Assembly: GCA_024693415.1 (NCBI GenBank)
Contig: JAILKX010000179.1
Coordinates: forward strand, 1 to 14,559
Reading direction: 5' to 3'
DNA from: Bacilli bacterium
GTDB taxonomy: Bacteria; Bacillota_I; Bacilli_A; RFN20; CAG-826
Length of the DNA: 14,559 bases
Shown here piece by piece: positions 12,837 through 14,559 of this stretch. The position numbers and the translations under genes were made by a program. A model generated the notes under the pieces. That model did not search any database. It was given only the letters and a program-made list of their open reading frames with translations, and had not been told where the DNA came from. Numbering within the stretch: position 1 is the first letter of the stretch; every line of letters starts with the position of its first letter.

Positions 12837-14132
12837 CTAATCCTTATCCTTCACGCCTAGAAGCGAGGCCTTTAGGGCTTCCCTTTTGCTCTTGGGAAGG
12901 TAATAGAGCTGCCCGATGGCCTTCTGCGCCTTCTTCGCGTAGAAGCGGACGATGTCCTCGTTAAGCGATCTTGGCTTGATGATCTCGATTCTATCGAATA
13001 CGGGACTCGACCCGCCTGAAAGGAGCCAAGAAAGGAACGCCTCGCCATCGACGGAGATGGTCGCTAGGCCATAATAGGGCATCTTAGGCGTATCGGTTAC
13101 CACGATCCGCCAGTTATCGAAGGCGTCTCCTAGCTCCTTCCCGAAATCCGCAATCGCACGCACGTCCCCTTCGGAACACTCTTGATAGAAGAGCTTCTCC
13201 GAAAAGAAGGCCTCAAAGGAAGAAGCGACCTCCTTTGCATAACGCAGCTCGAAATAAAAGGATGCAAGGATGACCTTGCCTCCTTTTGGGCAAAGGGTCT
13301 GCTCGAGCATATCGTCGAGGGAGTCGTACCGTTTTGAAAGGACGGGGTTCGACTGCCTGAAGAGCTCATCAAAGTCGCGATGGGGATCGAAGTCCTCCAT
13401 CAGCACGTCTATTGCCTTGCCAACGGGGATCGTGCTGATCGCGCGGAAAATGTAATTGCGAAGCGTCGTCGGGTGCTCCACTTTTTTCACCGGCAACAAG
13501 AAAGCCCAAGGCTCGTCGTTAATGTTCTTGATGAGATAGACCCTGTAATAGCCAGGCATGATGGGAATGCGACGAAAACTACGGGGCGGGTGATCGATAT
13601 AGATGAGTTTCCCTTCGCGGTACGCCTTTTCGATCAGTTCGATGCGGCGGATTGTTTCTTTGTCCGCCTTTAGCCCACCCCTGCTATGCAACTCGGCCTT
13701 ATGAAGGATCTCCTTCCTTTTGTCCTCGCTGCTAGCGAAAGCCCCGAGCAAACGCTCGAGAAGAAGGTCGCCTTCGGCTCCCTTGATGTATTTATCGTCC
13801 ATAATGAGGGCGAGCACCTCGGCGATCTGGTCTTCGTCGAGACCGTTACGCTGCTCGATGTAGTATTTCCCGCTATCGGTCTTCTGCAGGACGAAAGGCA
13901 CTTTGTCGGGGAATTTCTCGCACACCTCCTCCAGAAAATGGAGGTATTCGGTAATGCGCTGCCTTTTGACGTCGTTCCCCTGGAAACTTTTCTCGTTGTA
14001 CTTCAGTCCATAGTTACGCGCATGCCTGCATATCGCAAGCTGGGTCGCGGGATGACGCTCATCGGTATGGTTGAGCAAATAGTCCAACGTTAGGAGCAAT
14101 TCGGTGTTGTGGATCCTCGTGTCAGATTTCAT
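12837..14132 (-). CDS. Second WYL-type regulator
   Basis: The 431-residue product starts at ATG 14132, with GAGGAG about 9 bases upstream. Residues about 1-95 resemble a helix-turn-helix region (ELLLTLDYLLNHTDERHPAT, NDVKRQRITEYLHFLEEVCEKFP, SGKYYIEQR); the GLDEDQIAEVLALIMDDKY linker at 97-115 is typical of WYL proteins. Residues about 159-240 are the WYL-like core (IRRIELIEKAYREGKLIYID, YYRVYLIKNINDEPWAFLLP, NYIFRAISTI). The C-terminal 190 residues contain another strand/helix region like the WCX extension. It is only distantly similar to the regulator at 9010-10128. A possible -10 (TATGAT, plus 14157-14162) lies exactly at the inner edge of the right inverted repeat, so the repeat may contribute to its promoter. 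Its target is unknown. Confidence 0.75.
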   Translation of the reverse strand: MKSDTRIHNTELLLTLDYLLNHTDERHPATQLAICRHARNYGLKYNEKSFQGNDVKRQRITEYLHFLEEVCEKFPDKVPFVLQKTDSGKYYIEQRNGLDEDQIAEVLALIMDDKYIKGAEGDLLLERLLGAFASSEDKRKEILHKAELHSRGGLKADKETIRRIELIEKAYREGKLIYIDHPPRSFRRIPIMPGYYRVYLIKNINDEPWAFLLPVKKVEHPTTLRNYIFRAISTIPVGKAIDVLMEDFDPHRDFDELFRQSNPVLSKRYDSLDDMLEQTLCPKGGKVILASFYFELRYAKEVASSFEAFFSEKLFYQECSEGDVRAIADFGKELGDAFDNWRIVVTDTPKMPYYGLATISVDGEAFLSWLLSGGSSPVFDRIEIIKPRSLNEDIVRFYAKKAQKAIGQLYYLPKSKREALKASLLGVKDKD

Positions 14133-14163
14133 CTTCCATTCTCCTCGTTTCCTTAATCATAAA

Positions 14164-14377
14164 AAACTCTAATTTGCACGTGAGGGATGCCGATGTCGGT
14201 CCTCATCGCGCTTTTTCTTCGAACCCCACGCCCGATAACGCAGCATCTTCCTCTTTTTCGCGGCCATTTCTATGAACTTAATCGCCTTCTCCATCGCCGT
14301 GACGGGCGTGTTGCACCAGTGCGAGAAGAGGTGAGCCATGGAGCTGGAGCAGGTGGCACGGGAACTCTATGGTCTCT
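14164..14377 (-). repeat. Right copy of long inverted repeat
   Basis: This is the inverse of positions 1-214. The same 56-residue open frame is present on the minus strand at 14169-14339. Here the sequence continues outward past 14377 to the window end, so the repeat unit may be longer than can be compared. The two copies point in opposite directions and enclose about 13.9 kb. Confidence 0.9.
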
Positions 14378-14559
14378 TCGGCGAGGGTTCTCAGCTCCCC
14401 TGATTTCGCCGAAAACGCCGCTTCGGCGGCCTTGGGCTTCTCTTTGTTCATGTTTGGCGGTTCCGCCAGAAGAGGGGACGGCGCCCGAAACCGCCAAGTC
14501 TCGAGAAGGCGCCAGCCCGTCTTCGGGCTCTTGATGCCGACTCCTTCGGATCGGCGCCT
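14278..14559 (-). CDS. Partial open frame overlapping right repeat
   Basis: The minus-strand frame is open from the window edge to a TAA at 14278 (94 codons), with an internal ATG at 14451 (MNKEKPKAAEAAFSAKSGEL...). It overlaps the 56-residue frame at 14169-14339 in another phase; joining the two by a frameshift near 14335 would give one longer protein with a basic C-terminus. This could be the gene of the element that forms the inverted repeats, but no transposase motif is visible. Doubtful. Confidence 0.25.
   Translation of the reverse strand, partial: RRRSEGVGIKSPKTGWRLLETWRFRAPSPLLAEPPNMNKEKPKAAEAAFSAKSGELRTLAEETIEFPCHLLQLHGSPLLALVQHARHGDGEGD
14411..14559. other. GC-rich stretch with several small hairpins
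   Basis: Perfect short inverted repeats occur close together: GCCGC/GCGGC near 14416-14430, TGGCGG-TT-CCGCCA near 14455-14468, and AGCCCG/CGGGCT (14514-14519 with 14524-14529, 4-base loop). They may reflect a structured end of a mobile element or terminators. No RNA family recognised. Confidence 0.35.

Noticed and set aside
14187..14534. Plus-strand 115-codon frame across the right repeat
   Set aside because: It has no Shine-Dalgarno, is low-complexity and Pro/Arg/Ser-rich toward its end, and is best explained as a GC-rich shadow.
1..14559. CRISPR array, tRNA, rRNA
   Set aside because: No regularly spaced direct repeats, no tRNA cloverleaf with a T-loop GTTCRA pattern that I could confirm, and no rRNA-like sequence were found.

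Overview
This 14.56 kb window is an accessory region of a bacterial chromosome or large element. It is bracketed by two inverted copies of a repeat (1-214 and 14164-14377, 3 mismatches in 214). Strong Shine-Dalgarno sites, use of all three stop codons with TGG for Trp, moderate GC, and a zinc-ribbon/TIR/DUF6273 protein suggest an uncultured Firmicutes/Bacilli-type (Erysipelotrichales-like) organism. That assignment is inference only. Base composition is patchy: the genes at 270-881 and 2053-2886 are AT-rich, while the TIR gene at 6377-8350 is clearly GC-rich. This fits an island assembled from several sources.

Layout. Left end: repeat copy, an AT-rich unknown gene (+), then a broken ADP-ribosylglycohydrolase (-). 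Left-centre (+): a Sel1-repeat protein, a coiled-coil NADAR-domain protein (YbiA-like ADP-ribose/N-glycoside hydrolase), a HAD hydrolase resembling the HAD domain of 'Swiss Army Knife' RNA-repair proteins, an HNH endonuclease-like protein and a small unknown protein. Centre (-): a small unknown protein and a 657-residue zinc ribbon-TIR-coiled coil-DUF6273 protein with its own promoter. Then come a decayed gene fragment (+) and an isolated hairpin that looks like paired IS3-type ends. Right (-): a WYL-type regulator, a frameshifted HTH/dual-specificity-phosphatase-like gene, a small unknown gene, a frameshifted HEXXH metallopeptidase-like gene and a second WYL-type regulator. The right repeat copy closes the window.

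Two themes stand out. First, ADP-ribose/NAD chemistry: NADAR, ADP-ribosylglycohydrolase and TIR occur together with nuclease, RNA-repair-like and WYL genes, a mix often seen in defence islands; no known system is complete here. Second, a directional 16-bp element (GTCC, 8 nt, GGAC; preferred form GTCCGTTTYATTGGAC) lies upstream of four genes in the same orientation relative to each gene, which suggests a shared local regulator.

Three genes are broken by single-base length changes in G4, T4 and T7 tracts. They may be true pseudogenes, slippage-switched genes or assembly errors.
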